The notes below the pieces were generated by a model. The model saw only the letters and a list, made by a program, of their open reading frames with translations, did not search any database and had not been told where the DNA came from. A program made the translations under genes and the position numbers. A stretch of 64,000 bases of DNA from the NCBI RefSeq assembly GCF_900465355.1, contig NZ_LS483254.1:1116001-1180000 (forward strand), given 5' to 3'. Origin of the DNA: Candidatus Bipolaricaulis anaerobius (GTDB taxonomy: Bacteria > Bipolaricaulota > Bipolaricaulia > Bipolaricaulales > Bipolaricaulaceae). Shown piece by piece: positions 34,705 through 43,872 of this stretch (within the stretch, counting starts at the first letter, position 1; the number at the start of each line of letters is the position of its first letter).

Positions 34705-35376
34705 ATGACGATCCTCGCCGCACTTCTGACCAGCCTCAGCTTCCCCCTGTCCCCCGAGTCCACCGCCGCGGCTGAGGGATCGAACATCGCTCCCACCGAT
34801 CTCGCCCGGGGGCGGTGGGCTCTCCTGTTCGTGGTTGTCCCCCCGGCTGTCCGGCTTACGAAGACGCGATCCGTTGGCTCGGGAAGGCCCATGGTGCTCA
34901 CCCTGAAGTCCATCCCCTCCTCGTCGGACCATGGCGAACGAGGGAGCGGGAGGCCACGGCGTCCTAGGCCGGACTGCGACTTGCGGCGGGCACCGACCGT
35001 GGTGTTCCTCCTCAACGGGTGCCCCCTGGTCCGACTCGACTGGCCGTTCACCGGGGACAACCGTGGCGTTGAGGAGCTGGCAACCGCGCCGCGCGAGGGG
35101 CCGCAGCAGCACCTGGGAGCCGCGCTCTCGTGGGGCGTCGCGCGCACGCTGGTGAATCCCCCCGATGGACGACCAAGCCGTGTTGTACCAGATGGGGCTG
35201 AGGGTCGTGCGGACGCGGGAGAGTTGGTACGCAGGATCGCCCTCCGCGCCACTCCCCGTACGTGATTCTGGACCGCGAGGGACGTGATCCACTGGGTACC
35301 CGAAGGCGCAGTTGAGCTGGAGGAACTCCGGACTGCGGCCCTCGCCGTGCCAAGCGAGGACGAAACCGATGAATGA
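34705..35376 (+). pseudogene. Decayed TlpA/thioredoxin-like secreted protein
   Basis: ATG 34705 opens a signal-peptide-like start (MTILAALLTSLSF). Coherent protein pieces then appear in different frames: AYEDAIRWLGKAHG (from about 34857), PTVVFLLNGCPLVRLDWPF (about 34990), RIALRATP (about 35232), YVILDREGR (about 35259) and VIHWVPEGAVELEELR (about 35285), ending at TGA 35374. The order ATP-TYVILDREGRV is the C-terminal cis-Pro region of TlpA-like thioredoxins. At least three frameshifts and one stop separate the pieces. No CxxC is readable in the remains. Assembly or sequencing error is an alternative. Confidence 0.6.
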
Positions 35377-35400
35377 AGGAACACGCTGCGGAAGTGCGCG

Positions 35401-35743
35401 ATGCGAGTTGTGCTGTCTATGCTAGGGACATTAATAGCCCTTGGTTCAATCGCTATAGCCAACAACGGGAGCATGGCGGGCAGGACACCTGGACCTACCG
35501 GGTCACCCATGTCGAGAACCCACAGCCGTCCCACCTTTCACCAGTACGGACTCACGATGACCGTCGTGGGGGGGATCGTTCGATGCCTTGTACGATCTGG
35601 GAGTCAAGATGCGGACCTGGATTGTGGAGGTGGAGTCAGAGAGGTACGGGTTCCCCGAAATCTGGGAGGAGGATGGGCGGGTGATGCGCGAGCACCAGCT
35701 GAACCTCGTCTCGCTCTCAACCGAGGGAACATCGCGCCCCTGA
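35401..35743 (+). pseudogene. Decayed small secreted protein gene
   Basis: ATG 35401 starts a signal-like peptide (MRVVLSMLGTLIALGSIAIA). A second frame then carries DTWTYRVTHVENPQP (from about 35487), and a third carries SFDALYDLGVKMRTWIVEVE and GFPEIWEEDGRVMREHQL up to TGA 35741-35743. The pieces read like one protein broken by two frameshifts. I do not recognise the family. It directly follows the other decayed gene, so 34629-35777 is a stretch under weak selection. Confidence 0.45.
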
Positions 35744-35777
35744 GGGGCCCGGCGTGACCCCTCGCGCGGGGCTCCTG

Positions 35778-36200
35778 CTACTCGGAGAGGGCCATGCTCG
35801 TCTGGCGCAGCCGGCGGGTGAGCTCGCTGATCAGCTCGAGGGCGATGTCGGGGTAGGTCGTGATGAGCGCCTTGATGTCCCAACTGGCGAGGACGAGGCA
35901 CTTCGTCGGCGTCACGGCGACGACGTCGGCCGACCGCGGCTGGCCATCGAGCACCGCCATCTCCCCGAAGAACTGGCCCGCGCCGAGGCGGGACAGGACC
36001 TTTGTTCCCTTGCGCACCTCGACCTGTCCGTCCAGGATGAGGAAGAATCCGACCTTGCTTCGGTCCCCTTCCCTCACGATCGCCGTCCCGGGCGGGAACT
36101 CCATCTCCTTCGCCGTCCGCACCACCGCCTGGAGATGTTTCTCGCTGAAGGACGAGAACAACGGGACATCCTTGAGTAGCTCGATCGCGTTCTTGGCCAT
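35778..36200 (-). CDS. Cyclic-nucleotide-binding-domain protein
   Basis: A 140-residue single cNMP-binding domain (PLFSSFSEKHLQAVV; GFFLILDGQVEV; GAGQFFGEMAVLDGQPRSADVVA). The phosphate-binding cassette FGEMAxLDxxPRSA is complete enough to bind a cyclic nucleotide. It lacks the HTH domain of Crp-type regulators, so it should work through protein contacts. ATG 36200 has ATAGGAGGAATCCG upstream, a strong ribosome site. Confidence 0.85.
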   Translation of the reverse strand: MAKNAIELLKDVPLFSSFSEKHLQAVVRTAKEMEFPPGTAIVREGDRSKVGFFLILDGQVEVRKGTKVLSRLGAGQFFGEMAVLDGQPRSADVVAVTPTKCLVLASWDIKALITTYPDIALELISELTRRLRQTSMALSE

Positions 36201-36306
36201 CGGATTCCTCCTATCCAGTGTGGAAGGATGGTAGCGCTTCCGGTTCCTTCGCACAACCAGAGCACGGGTCCCGGGGAGGAACTGCTGTGGGGACAGGAAC
36301 GCGCGG

Positions 36307-36335
36307 TTGAGGGCGCAGAGGGGCGCGGCTAAGAT
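36307..36335 (+). promoter_or_regulatory. Promoter of tRNA-Ile
   Basis: TTGAGG (36307-36312) and TAAGAT (36330-36335) are 17 nt apart. The tRNA starts 11 nt after the -10, so the transcript begins almost at the tRNA 5' end. Confidence 0.65.
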
Positions 36336-36345
36336 GGGCTCGTTG

Positions 36346-36422
36346 GGGTCCGTGGCTCAGGTGGTTAGAGCGCGCGCCTGATAAGCGCGAGGTCCCTGGT
36401 TCGAGTCCAGGCGGGCCCACCA
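36346..36422 (+). tRNA. tRNA-Ile (GAT)
   Basis: Acceptor GGGTCCG pairs with CGGGCCC, discriminator A, encoded CCA. The anticodon loop CTGATAA has GAT at 36380-36382. This tRNA often sits in the 16S-23S spacer; here it has its own promoter 2.8 kb from the lone 16S gene and on the other strand. Confidence 0.95.
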
Positions 36423-36445
36423 GAGGCGGTGAGCGGGGCGCCACT

Positions 36446-37198
36446 TCACAGGAACTCCACCGCCGTCAGATCGGGCAGAACGGCATCGGCAACGGGCGCC
36501 AGGTCCTCCTCCTTCCCCAGTCCGGTCAGCACACCCACCGTAAGCTGGCACCCCGCAGCGCGCCCGGCCGCGAGGTCGCTCGCCGTGTCCCCCACCATCA
36601 CCGTCTCCCCCGGGGCGAGACGGAGGGCGCGGCAGGCGGTGAGGAGGGGTTCCGGGCTCGGCTTGCGCTCCGCACACATCTCGAGCCCGATCACCGCGTC
36701 GAGAAGCTCCGCCCATCCCAACGCCGCCAGGTGGTGCTGTGCCGCCGCACCTGCGTCGTGGGTGACGATCGCCGTGCGACCTCCCGCCCGTCGGATCGCC
36801 CGCAGCCCCTCTTCCGCCCCGGGGGTGGGACGGAGGTAGCGCTCAAAGGGGAACGCTTCATCCACCTCGCGGAACGCCCGCGCCACCAGGGATCGCATCT
36901 TCGCCCGTTCCCCTTTCCCGTCCTTGGCGAGGTAGAGGGCGGTCGCCTCCTCGGCGTCGGCGCGGGGAACGGGGATGAGGCCCCCGGTCGCGTCCTCGGG
37001 CCGCGCCGGGTCAAGCCCCATGAACCGCCGCAGCGCGGCGTGCTCGAGCTCAGTCAACCTAAGGGCCGCCGCGATCCGTCGTGCTCGCTCTGCCATCACC
37101 GCCCGCCAGTGATCGAAGGTGAGTAGGGTCCCATCCTTGTCGAACAGAAACCCCGATGCGGAACACGGACGGCCGGAAACCACGAAATGCACGGACAT
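36446..37198 (-). CDS. HAD-family phosphatase
   Basis: A 250-residue HAD hydrolase. Motif I is FLFDKDGTL, motif II is AIVTHD, motif III is the Lys of CAERKPSPEP and motif IV is MVGDTASD. The helical cap lies between ~30 and ~130. It resembles phosphoglycolate-phosphatase-like enzymes; substrate unknown. ATG 37198 is preferred over an in-frame TTG at 37228 because TACCAT ends 6 nt before it, the leaderless pattern seen elsewhere in this window. Confidence 0.8.
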   Translation of the reverse strand: MSVHFVVSGRPCSASGFLFDKDGTLLTFDHWRAVMAERARRIAAALRLTELEHAALRRFMGLDPARPEDATGGLIPVPRADAEEATALYLAKDGKGERAKMRSLVARAFREVDEAFPFERYLRPTPGAEEGLRAIRRAGGRTAIVTHDAGAAAQHHLAALGWAELLDAVIGLEMCAERKPSPEPLLTACRALRLAPGETVMVGDTASDLAAGRAAGCQLTVGVLTGLGKEEDLAPVADAVLPDLTAVEFL

Positions 37199-37294
37199 GG
37201 GCGAATGGTACCCCGGGCGGAGGGTCAAGTTCTGCCGTCCCCAGGACCTGGGTCCCTACCGCGGCGGGCGGCACCGGCTAGGCTGAGCCGCCCC

Positions 37295-38311
37295 ATGACG
37301 AACCACTTCAAAGCCGCGTTCCTCGCCCTGATCATCGGGTTGGTAGCGCTCCACTGGTGGGGACAGGCCCCAGCACCGGCTGTGCTCAGCTCCCCCGCTC
37401 CTCCGACAGCCTCGCTCCACGGCCGCCGGGGCGTGTACCTCACCGCCTATGCCGCGAGCCAGGTCGGGTTCTTGGACGAGGTCCTCGACAAGCTGGCCCA
37501 GTACGGGCTCAACACAGTCGTCGTGGACGTGAAGAACAACCACGGTGAGGTGTGCTATCCGTCCCAGGTGGCCCTCGCCCGCCAGTGTGGGGCAGTGAAG
37601 CCGCTCCTCGACCTCCCGGCCCTCGTTCGGACGGTCCACGCCCGGGGGATGTACGCGATCGCCCGCCAGGTGGTGTTCTACGACCCGTTCCTCGCACGCC
37701 ACCTCGGCCTCACCACCGCACCGTGGGTCCTGCCCACCGTCGCAGCGGCGACCGCCTATAACCTGGACCTCGCCGCCGAAGTCGTGAAAGCGGGGTTCGA
37801 TGAGATCCAATTTGACTACATCCGATTCCCGGACGATGGGCCGATCGGCCCCGACTACTCCCCCCGCTGTCAGGCGGTGGAGGCGTTCCTCGCCCAGGCC
37901 CGCTCCCGTCTGGATCTGCCGCTATCGGTGGACGTGTACGGGCGAGTGACGTTCCCCTGGAACGCCCATCGCAGCGATCCGATCGGGCAACACCTCGAGG
38001 GGATGGCGCGTTGGGTGGACAGTGTCTCCCCCATGCTCTACCCGTCCCACTACGTGGAGCGCGCGTTCAAGGACGATCCGTATGGGACGGTCCTCCAAGC
38101 GCTCGTCGACAGCACAGCGCGCACCACGACCCCCATCCGCCCCTACCTCCAGGCGTTCGAGATGGCGATCCCGGGCGGGATGAGCATGGCGGACTACATC
38201 TCCGCCCAGATCCGCGCCGCGGAGGAGGGAGGGGCAGACGGCTACCTCTTCTGGAACCCGCGGGCGGACTACACGGCACTATGGCAGGCCTTGGCGGGCC
38301 GGCAAGGGTAG
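37295..38311 (+). CDS. DUF4015 putative glycoside hydrolase, membrane-anchored or secreted
   Basis: A 338-residue protein. Residues 5-25 form a signal peptide or anchor (AAFLALIIGLVALHWW). The rest is a TIM-barrel-like domain of the DUF4015/putative glycosyl hydrolase family: GVYLTAYAAS, TVVVDVKNNHGEV, EIQFDYIRFPDDGP and WVDSVSPMLYPSHY. The acidic residues in VDVKN and FDYIRFPDD are candidate catalytic groups. It probably acts outside the membrane on cell-envelope or extracellular sugar; the substrate is unknown. The end overlaps a possible small minus-strand gene. Confidence 0.75.
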   Translation: MTNHFKAAFLALIIGLVALHWWGQAPAPAVLSSPAPPTASLHGRRGVYLTAYAASQVGFLDEVLDKLAQYGLNTVVVDVKNNHGEVCYPSQVALARQCGAVKPLLDLPALVRTVHARGMYAIARQVVFYDPFLARHLGLTTAPWVLPTVAAATAYNLDLAAEVVKAGFDEIQFDYIRFPDDGPIGPDYSPRCQAVEAFLAQARSRLDLPLSVDVYGRVTFPWNAHRSDPIGQHLEGMARWVDSVSPMLYPSHYVERAFKDDPYGTVLQALVDSTARTTTPIRPYLQAFEMAIPGGMSMADYISAQIRAAEEGGADGYLFWNPRADYTALWQALAGRQG

Positions 38312-38428
38312 CGTCGCGACGAACTTGGAGCCTGACCCGACGGCCCTCAGGTGGGCCGCGAGGAGCCCGGACACGAAGAGGAAGGCGGCCCCGTGGGCCG
38401 CCTCATACCACCGTGGATCCCACTCCAT
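38279..38428 (-). CDS. Possible small membrane protein coupled to Crp/Fnr gene
   Basis: A 49-residue reading frame whose ATG overlaps the stop of the Crp/Fnr gene (TAATG), the same kind of overlap that couples def and fmt. It has one hydrophobic segment (about 9-26: AAHGAAFLFVSGLLAAHL). It overlaps the end of the DUF4015 gene by 33 nt. No family recognised; it may be a chance frame. Confidence 0.3.
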   Translation of the reverse strand: MEWDPRWYEAAHGAAFLFVSGLLAAHLRAVGSGSKFVATLPLPARQGLP

Positions 38429-39087
38429 TAGGACTGGCACTTCTCCTTCAGCCCCTCCAGGTCCTTGATCACGATCTGGTAGCGGCGCTTGTCGAGGATC
38501 CCCTCCCGTTCGAACCTGTTCAGGACCACGGTCGTATTCTCCCGCGCCGACCCGATCATCTCCGCGAGGTCGCGGTGGGTCAGGCGGAACCCGATCATGA
38601 TCCCGCTCTTGGTCTTCACCCCGTATTCGTTCGACAGGCGGAGAAGCTGCCGCGATAGCCGGGTCTGGATATCGCGGAATGCGAGGTCCTCCACGATCTC
38701 CTCGAGTTCTTGCACCCACAGCCCGAACACCCCCAACAGGGCGGAGTACACCTCCGGCCGCTGCCGGGCCGCGAGGAGGAAGGCATCCTTCTCGACGCGG
38801 ACGAGCTCGGTATCCTCGAGCGCCTCGGCATGATGGCGGCGCCGCTTCTCCCCCACGATGGCCATCTGCCCAAACACCTCGCCCGGGCCCCGGAGGGCAA
38901 GCGTGATCCGCTTCCCCGATGGATGAAGGTAGGAAAGCTTCACCCGCCCCTCCTCGACGAGGTACATCGCAGTACTGGGGGTCCCCGGGTGGTACACGGT
39001 CTCACGGGCCAGCACCCGCAGCCGATCCCCTGTGGTCCAGATGGGGTCATCCCGTGTGAGAAGGTTCCTCGTTTGGGTGGTTTCCAT
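38428..39087 (-). CDS. Crp/Fnr-family transcriptional regulator
   Basis: A 219-residue regulator: N-terminal cNMP-binding-like beta roll (about 15-125, GPGEVFGQMAIVGEKRRRHHAEA), dimer helix, and C-terminal winged HTH (FRLTHRDLAEMIGSARENTTVVLNRFEREGIL). It has no Fnr-type N-terminal Cys cluster, and the phosphate-binding Arg-Ser pair is not evident, so the ligand may not be cAMP. It is transcribed toward the DUF4015 gene and may be coupled to the small frame after it. Confidence 0.88.
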   Translation of the reverse strand: METTQTRNLLTRDDPIWTTGDRLRVLARETVYHPGTPSTAMYLVEEGRVKLSYLHPSGKRITLALRGPGEVFGQMAIVGEKRRRHHAEALEDTELVRVEKDAFLLAARQRPEVYSALLGVFGLWVQELEEIVEDLAFRDIQTRLSRQLLRLSNEYGVKTKSGIMIGFRLTHRDLAEMIGSARENTTVVLNRFEREGILDKRRYQIVIKDLEGLKEKCQS

Positions 39088-39174
39088 AGTGACGCCAGCC
39101 TACCCTAGGGGGGGAAGGGAACGGAAGGAATCGGGGTGCCTTGGAAGGGACTCCTCGGACTCCCCAAGGAAGAA

Positions 39175-39196
39175 GCGCGTCCATCGTGGGACGCGC
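39175..39196 (-). terminator. Terminator downstream of 16S rRNA
   Basis: An 8-bp stem GCGCGTCC/GGACGCGC with a 6-nt loop. On the minus strand it is followed by TTCTTCCTT. It lies about 75 nt past the 16S 3' end, with no 23S or tRNA between. The 181 nt between the Crp/Fnr start and the 16S end hold nothing else that I can see. Confidence 0.6.
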
Positions 39197-39268
39197 GGAT
39201 GTGCTGTGAACAGGGGGACGACGGGCCCTATCGGGCGGGAAGACTGGGTGTTACCAAAGTTACTCCCT

Positions 39269-40838
<1,570 letters not shown>

Positions 40839-40882
40839 AGCCTCAAGGGTCCACGATAGGATTCCCGTCTCTCCCTGTCCAC

Positions 40883-40923
40883 TTGTCAAAGACCAGTCTT
40901 CCCAACGGATGCCCTTACGGGCA
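40883..40923 (-). promoter_or_regulatory. rRNA leader antitermination elements (boxA, upstream hairpin)
   Basis: On the minus strand TGGTCTTTGACAA (40895-40883) matches the boxA consensus TGCTCTTTAACAA at 11 of 13 bases. Just upstream, TGCCC-GTAA-GGGCA (40923-40910) forms a small hairpin in the boxB position, at the expected transcript start. Such elements load the Nus antitermination complex on rRNA transcripts. Confidence 0.65.
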
Positions 40924-40928
40924 AGGCA

Positions 40929-40957
40929 AGTATAGTCGGGGGTCGGAACCCGGTCAA
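40929..40957 (-). promoter_or_regulatory. 16S rRNA promoter
   Basis: On the minus strand TTGACC (40957-40952) and TATACT (40934-40929) are 17 nt apart, a near-consensus sigma-70 promoter about 90 nt before the 16S 5' end. The remaining ~190 nt up to the hpnA start at 41151 show no further feature. Confidence 0.75.
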
Positions 40958-41150
40958 GGCATCCCCTGTGGAAAACCATGGGTCACGTGTCCGCGGGGCT
41001 CGGGACAGATGTCCAAAAGGTGGGGCAGTGAGCCCGTTTTGCGGGCCACGTCGTTATCCCCAGGTCTTTCCCCAATGGGATGTGCCGCCACGCACCCTCG
41101 GGGGGGCCTTGGGCGTTTCCCGGATGGCGCTCCGACCGCGAGGCCGCAGA

Positions 41151-42185
41151 ATGGTCGCGATGCGGGCACTGGTGACCGGAGCGGGGGGGTTCATCGGAGC
41201 GAACGTCGTGCGGGCGCTCCTCGGACGGGGGTACGAGGTACGGGCCCTCGTGCGCCCGGGAGCGGAGGTGGCGAACCTCCGGGGCCTCGCCGTGGAGCAG
41301 GCGTACGGGGATGTGCGGGACCCGTCTGCGATGCGCGCCGCCGTCGTTGGATGTGACCTCGTATTCCACGTTGCCGCTCTGTACGCGTTGTGGGTCCGCC
41401 CACGGCGGCCCGTCTACGAGACGAACGTGGATGGGACACGCCAGGTCCTCCGCGCGGCGTGGGAGGCGAGGGTGGAGCGGGTCGTGTACACGAGCTCGGT
41501 GGCCGCCCTCGGCCTGCGGGAGGACGGCCGTCCGGCGGACGAGACAACACCTGCCAACCGGAGGTCCCTCGTCGGGGACTACAAAAGGAGCAAGTACCTC
41601 GCCCAGATGGTCGCCGCCGAGTTCGCGGCGCGCGGGCTCCCCGTGGTCATCGTGAACCCGAGCTTCCCCGTCGGGCCGTACGACCGTAAGCCGACCCCCA
41701 CCGGCCAGGTGATCGTGGACTTCCTCAACGGACGGATGCCGGCCTACGTGGACACCGGAATGAACGTGGTGGCGGTGGAGGACGTGGCACTGGGCCATGT
41801 CCTCGCCGCGGAAAAGGGGCGACCGGGGGAGTGCTACATCCTCGGAGGGGAGAACCTCCCGATGCGGGACCTCCTCCACCTCCTCGCCGCAGCGAGCGGA
41901 CTCCCCGCACCGCGGGTGGGCCTGCCCTCTTTTCCCCTCGTCCCCCTCGCCTACCTCAACGCAGCGTGGGGTGCCCTGACCGGGACGGTCCCCCGGCTCA
42001 CCCCAGACACGGTGCGGATGGCGCGCCACCGGATGTTCTACGATCCGGGCAAGGCAGTGCGCGAGCTCGGGCTCCCCCAGACGCCGGCCCGGGAGGCGCT
42101 CCGACGGGCGGTGGCGTGGTTCCAGGACAACGGGTACGTCAAGGTATCCCGGCACGGAGGAGGGCGAGCGCCGCGTCGAGGTTGA
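41151..42185 (+). CDS. hpnA: Hopanoid-associated sugar epimerase HpnA
   Basis: A ~344-residue extended short-chain dehydrogenase. It has the Rossmann motif VTGAGGFIGANV, the catalytic Tyr-Lys in GDYKRSKYLAQ, and the HpnA hallmarks NPSFPVGPYDRKPTPTGQ and DFLNGRMPAYVDTGMNVV. HpnA-type enzymes act on the sugar-derived side chain of extended hopanoids. ATG 41151 has GAGG 7 nt upstream; ATG 41160 is an alternative. It faces the minus-strand hopanoid operon and overlaps the DUF116 gene by 47 nt at the 3' end. GC content is normal for the window. Confidence 0.88.
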   Translation: MVAMRALVTGAGGFIGANVVRALLGRGYEVRALVRPGAEVANLRGLAVEQAYGDVRDPSAMRAAVVGCDLVFHVAALYALWVRPRRPVYETNVDGTRQVLRAAWEARVERVVYTSSVAALGLREDGRPADETTPANRRSLVGDYKRSKYLAQMVAAEFAARGLPVVIVNPSFPVGPYDRKPTPTGQVIVDFLNGRMPAYVDTGMNVVAVEDVALGHVLAAEKGRPGECYILGGENLPMRDLLHLLAAASGLPAPRVGLPSFPLVPLAYLNAAWGALTGTVPRLTPDTVRMARHRMFYDPGKAVRELGLPQTPAREALRRAVAWFQDNGYVKVSRHGGGRAPRRG

Positions 42186-42561
42186 CCTCCGTATCCACGC
42201 ACCCGTCGCGGGATAGGGGGACGACCGCAACGAAGGGGGGCGCGGGGCCGAGATCGGCCAGGGCCTCCTCCCCTTCCCGGAGTTCCTTGGCGCAGGCGAT
42301 GGCGACCACGGCCCGCGGGCGGACCTCGCGCACGAACCGCAGGGCGAGCGCCCCGCCGGGGGCGACACAGACCCCCTTGTAGCCGAGGCGGAGGGCTTCC
42401 GTGCGCAGGGACCGGATCCCACAACGCTCCCCACAGTCCTCCGGGCACTGAAACCCGTCGCGCGACGAGCGGCCGGGACAGGTCTGACTCGGGCGCAGGC
42501 AGTGCGGGAGGAGGAGCACACGCTCCGCCGGCGGGATCCCCGCGAGCCCGGCCTCACCCAT
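42139..42561 (-). CDS. DUF116 cysteine-rich protein
   Basis: A ~140-residue DUF116 protein. Conserved cysteines lie in LLPHCLRPSQTCPG, FQCPEDCGERCGI, KGVCVAPGG and AIACAKEL, suggesting a metal or Fe-S site. The motif SRDGCVDTEVNLD near the end is typical of the family. No function is established. It starts 8 nt inside the end of the YjbQ gene and is the last gene of the minus-strand hopanoid operon. Fe-S-dependent IspH, IspG and HpnH are in the same operon, so a role linked to them is possible but only inferred. Confidence 0.75.
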   Translation of the reverse strand: MGEAGLAGIPPAERVLLLPHCLRPSQTCPGRSSRDGFQCPEDCGERCGIRSLRTEALRLGYKGVCVAPGGALALRFVREVRPRAVVAIACAKELREGEEALADLGPAPPFVAVVPLSRDGCVDTEVNLDAALALLRAGIP

Positions 42562-43021
42562 GGCCGAAGGCCTGGACCGTGACCTCCCGTTCCCGCGGCC
42601 GGTCCAGCTCCACGAGGAACACCCGCTGCCACCGTCCGAGGACGAGCTTCCCGTCCTCAATCGGGATCGCCTCGCTCGATCCCAGGAGGAGGTGCTGGCA
42701 GTGGGCGTGGGCGTTGGGGCACTCGTCGGGCGTCATGTTGTGCGTGCGGATGGTGAAGTCGTTGTGCCGGTAGTAGAGGTCGCGCGGGGCGACCCGCTTC
42801 AAGAACTCCTCCATGTCCGAGATGAGAAGGGGCTCGTTCTCGTTCACCCGGATGGCCGCGGTTGTGTGGCGACAAAACACGAGGGCGAACCCGTCCCGGA
42901 CGCCGCTTTCGCGGACGAGCTGCTCCACCTGGTCGGTGATGTCGATGAACTGCGGCGCCCGTTCCGTGGGGACCGTGAACGTCGCCCGTCGCAGGATCGG
43001 CCCGGCGTAGGTGGGGTTCAT
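42554..43021 (-). CDS. YjbQ/UPF0047 family protein (paralogue 2)
   Basis: A 155-residue YjbQ protein with a fuller metal-site region than the 14383 copy: FCRHTTAAIRVNENEP, YRHNDFTIR, NAHAHCQHLLLGSSE, and WQRVFLVELDRPRER. The His residues in HTTA and NAHAHCQH are the likely metal ligands. It is coupled to ispH upstream (TGATG) and to the DUF116 gene downstream. Family members have weak thiamin-phosphate synthase activity in vitro; the role in this operon is unknown. Confidence 0.85.
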   Translation of the reverse strand: MNPTYAGPILRRATFTVPTERAPQFIDITDQVEQLVRESGVRDGFALVFCRHTTAAIRVNENEPLLISDMEEFLKRVAPRDLYYRHNDFTIRTHNMTPDECPNAHAHCQHLLLGSSEAIPIEDGKLVLGRWQRVFLVELDRPREREVTVQAFGHG

Positions 43022-43872
43022 GGCTCCCCCCTCGGCCCGCGTAGGCGAGCGATCACGGCCTGGACGGCCTCATCGGGGGTCGAGGCCCCCGCCGTGACCC
43101 CGACGCGGGACAACCCCGTAAGCCACTCCGGGTGGATCTCGTCCTCCGACTCGATGAAGTGGGTGCGCACGCCGGTCGCGCGGACGACCTCTGCCAGGCG
43201 ACGGGTGTTGGCCGAGTTCCGGGAGCCGACCACGAAGATCGCCTCCACCTGCCGCGCCAGGTCCTGGGCCGCTTGGTAGCGCCGCCCCGTCTCCGGGCAC
43301 GTCGTGTCCACCACCTGCAGCTCGCGGAGCGCCCCGCGCTCCCGACCGACCACGGCCTGCACGAACTCCCAGAACGCCTCCCTCTCCTTCGTCGTCTGGG
43401 AGACGATCGCCAGGCGCCCGGCCCGGGCCAAGGGGGAATCCGACGGGACAAGCGTCGCGTGCCCGTTCCCCCCTGCCCACGCCAGGAGACCCTGCACCTC
43501 GGGGTGCGTCGCCTCACCGTAGATGAGGACGGTGAACCCCCCCTCGCTCAGGCGGTGGACCTCTTCCTGGGCGCGCTTCACGATCGGGCACGTCGTGTCC
43601 ACCAGGCCCAACCCCCGCCGGTGGATCTCCTCGACCACGTTCGGCCCCGCCCCGTGGGCGGTGATGGCCACGGCGGAGGTCGCCACCTCGTCCAACGAGC
43701 GCACCCCTTGAGCCCCACGGGAGGCGAGCCGATCCACGACCCGCGCGTTGTGGACGATCGCCCCCAGGGTGGCGAGCGGCCCCCGCTCGCGGAGGTGCTC
43801 CTCCACCATCTCCACTGCCCGCCGCACCCCCGGGCAGAACCCGTACACGCGGGCAAGCTCGATCTCGATCAT
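43018..43872 (-). CDS. ispH: 4-hydroxy-3-methylbut-2-enyl diphosphate reductase
   Basis: A 284-residue IspH, the last MEP-pathway enzyme, making IPP and DMAPP. The Fe-S ligands are C13 (GFCPGV), C95 (DTTCPIV) and C192 (DTTCPET), with catalytic E-T-H region GEATHPEV and NSANTRRLAEV near 217. The length is normal. ATG 43872 overlaps the shc stop (ATGA). It supplies C5 units to the prenyl synthase and cyclase genes in the same operon. Confidence 0.95.
   Translation of the reverse strand: MIEIELARVYGFCPGVRRAVEMVEEHLRERGPLATLGAIVHNARVVDRLASRGAQGVRSLDEVATSAVAITAHGAGPNVVEEIHRRGLGLVDTTCPIVKRAQEEVHRLSEGGFTVLIYGEATHPEVQGLLAWAGGNGHATLVPSDSPLARAGRLAIVSQTTKEREAFWEFVQAVVGRERGALRELQVVDTTCPETGRRYQAAQDLARQVEAIFVVGSRNSANTRRLAEVVRATGVRTHFIESEDEIHPEWLTGLSRVGVTAGASTPDEAVQAVIARLRGPRGEP

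Noticed and set aside
37223-37228. TTGACC before HAD 37198 as its -35
   Set aside because: It is only 12 nt from the -10 candidate TACCAT.
40883-40888. TTGACA in the 16S leader as a second -35
   Set aside because: No -10 lies at 16-18 nt; the sequence is better explained as part of boxA.
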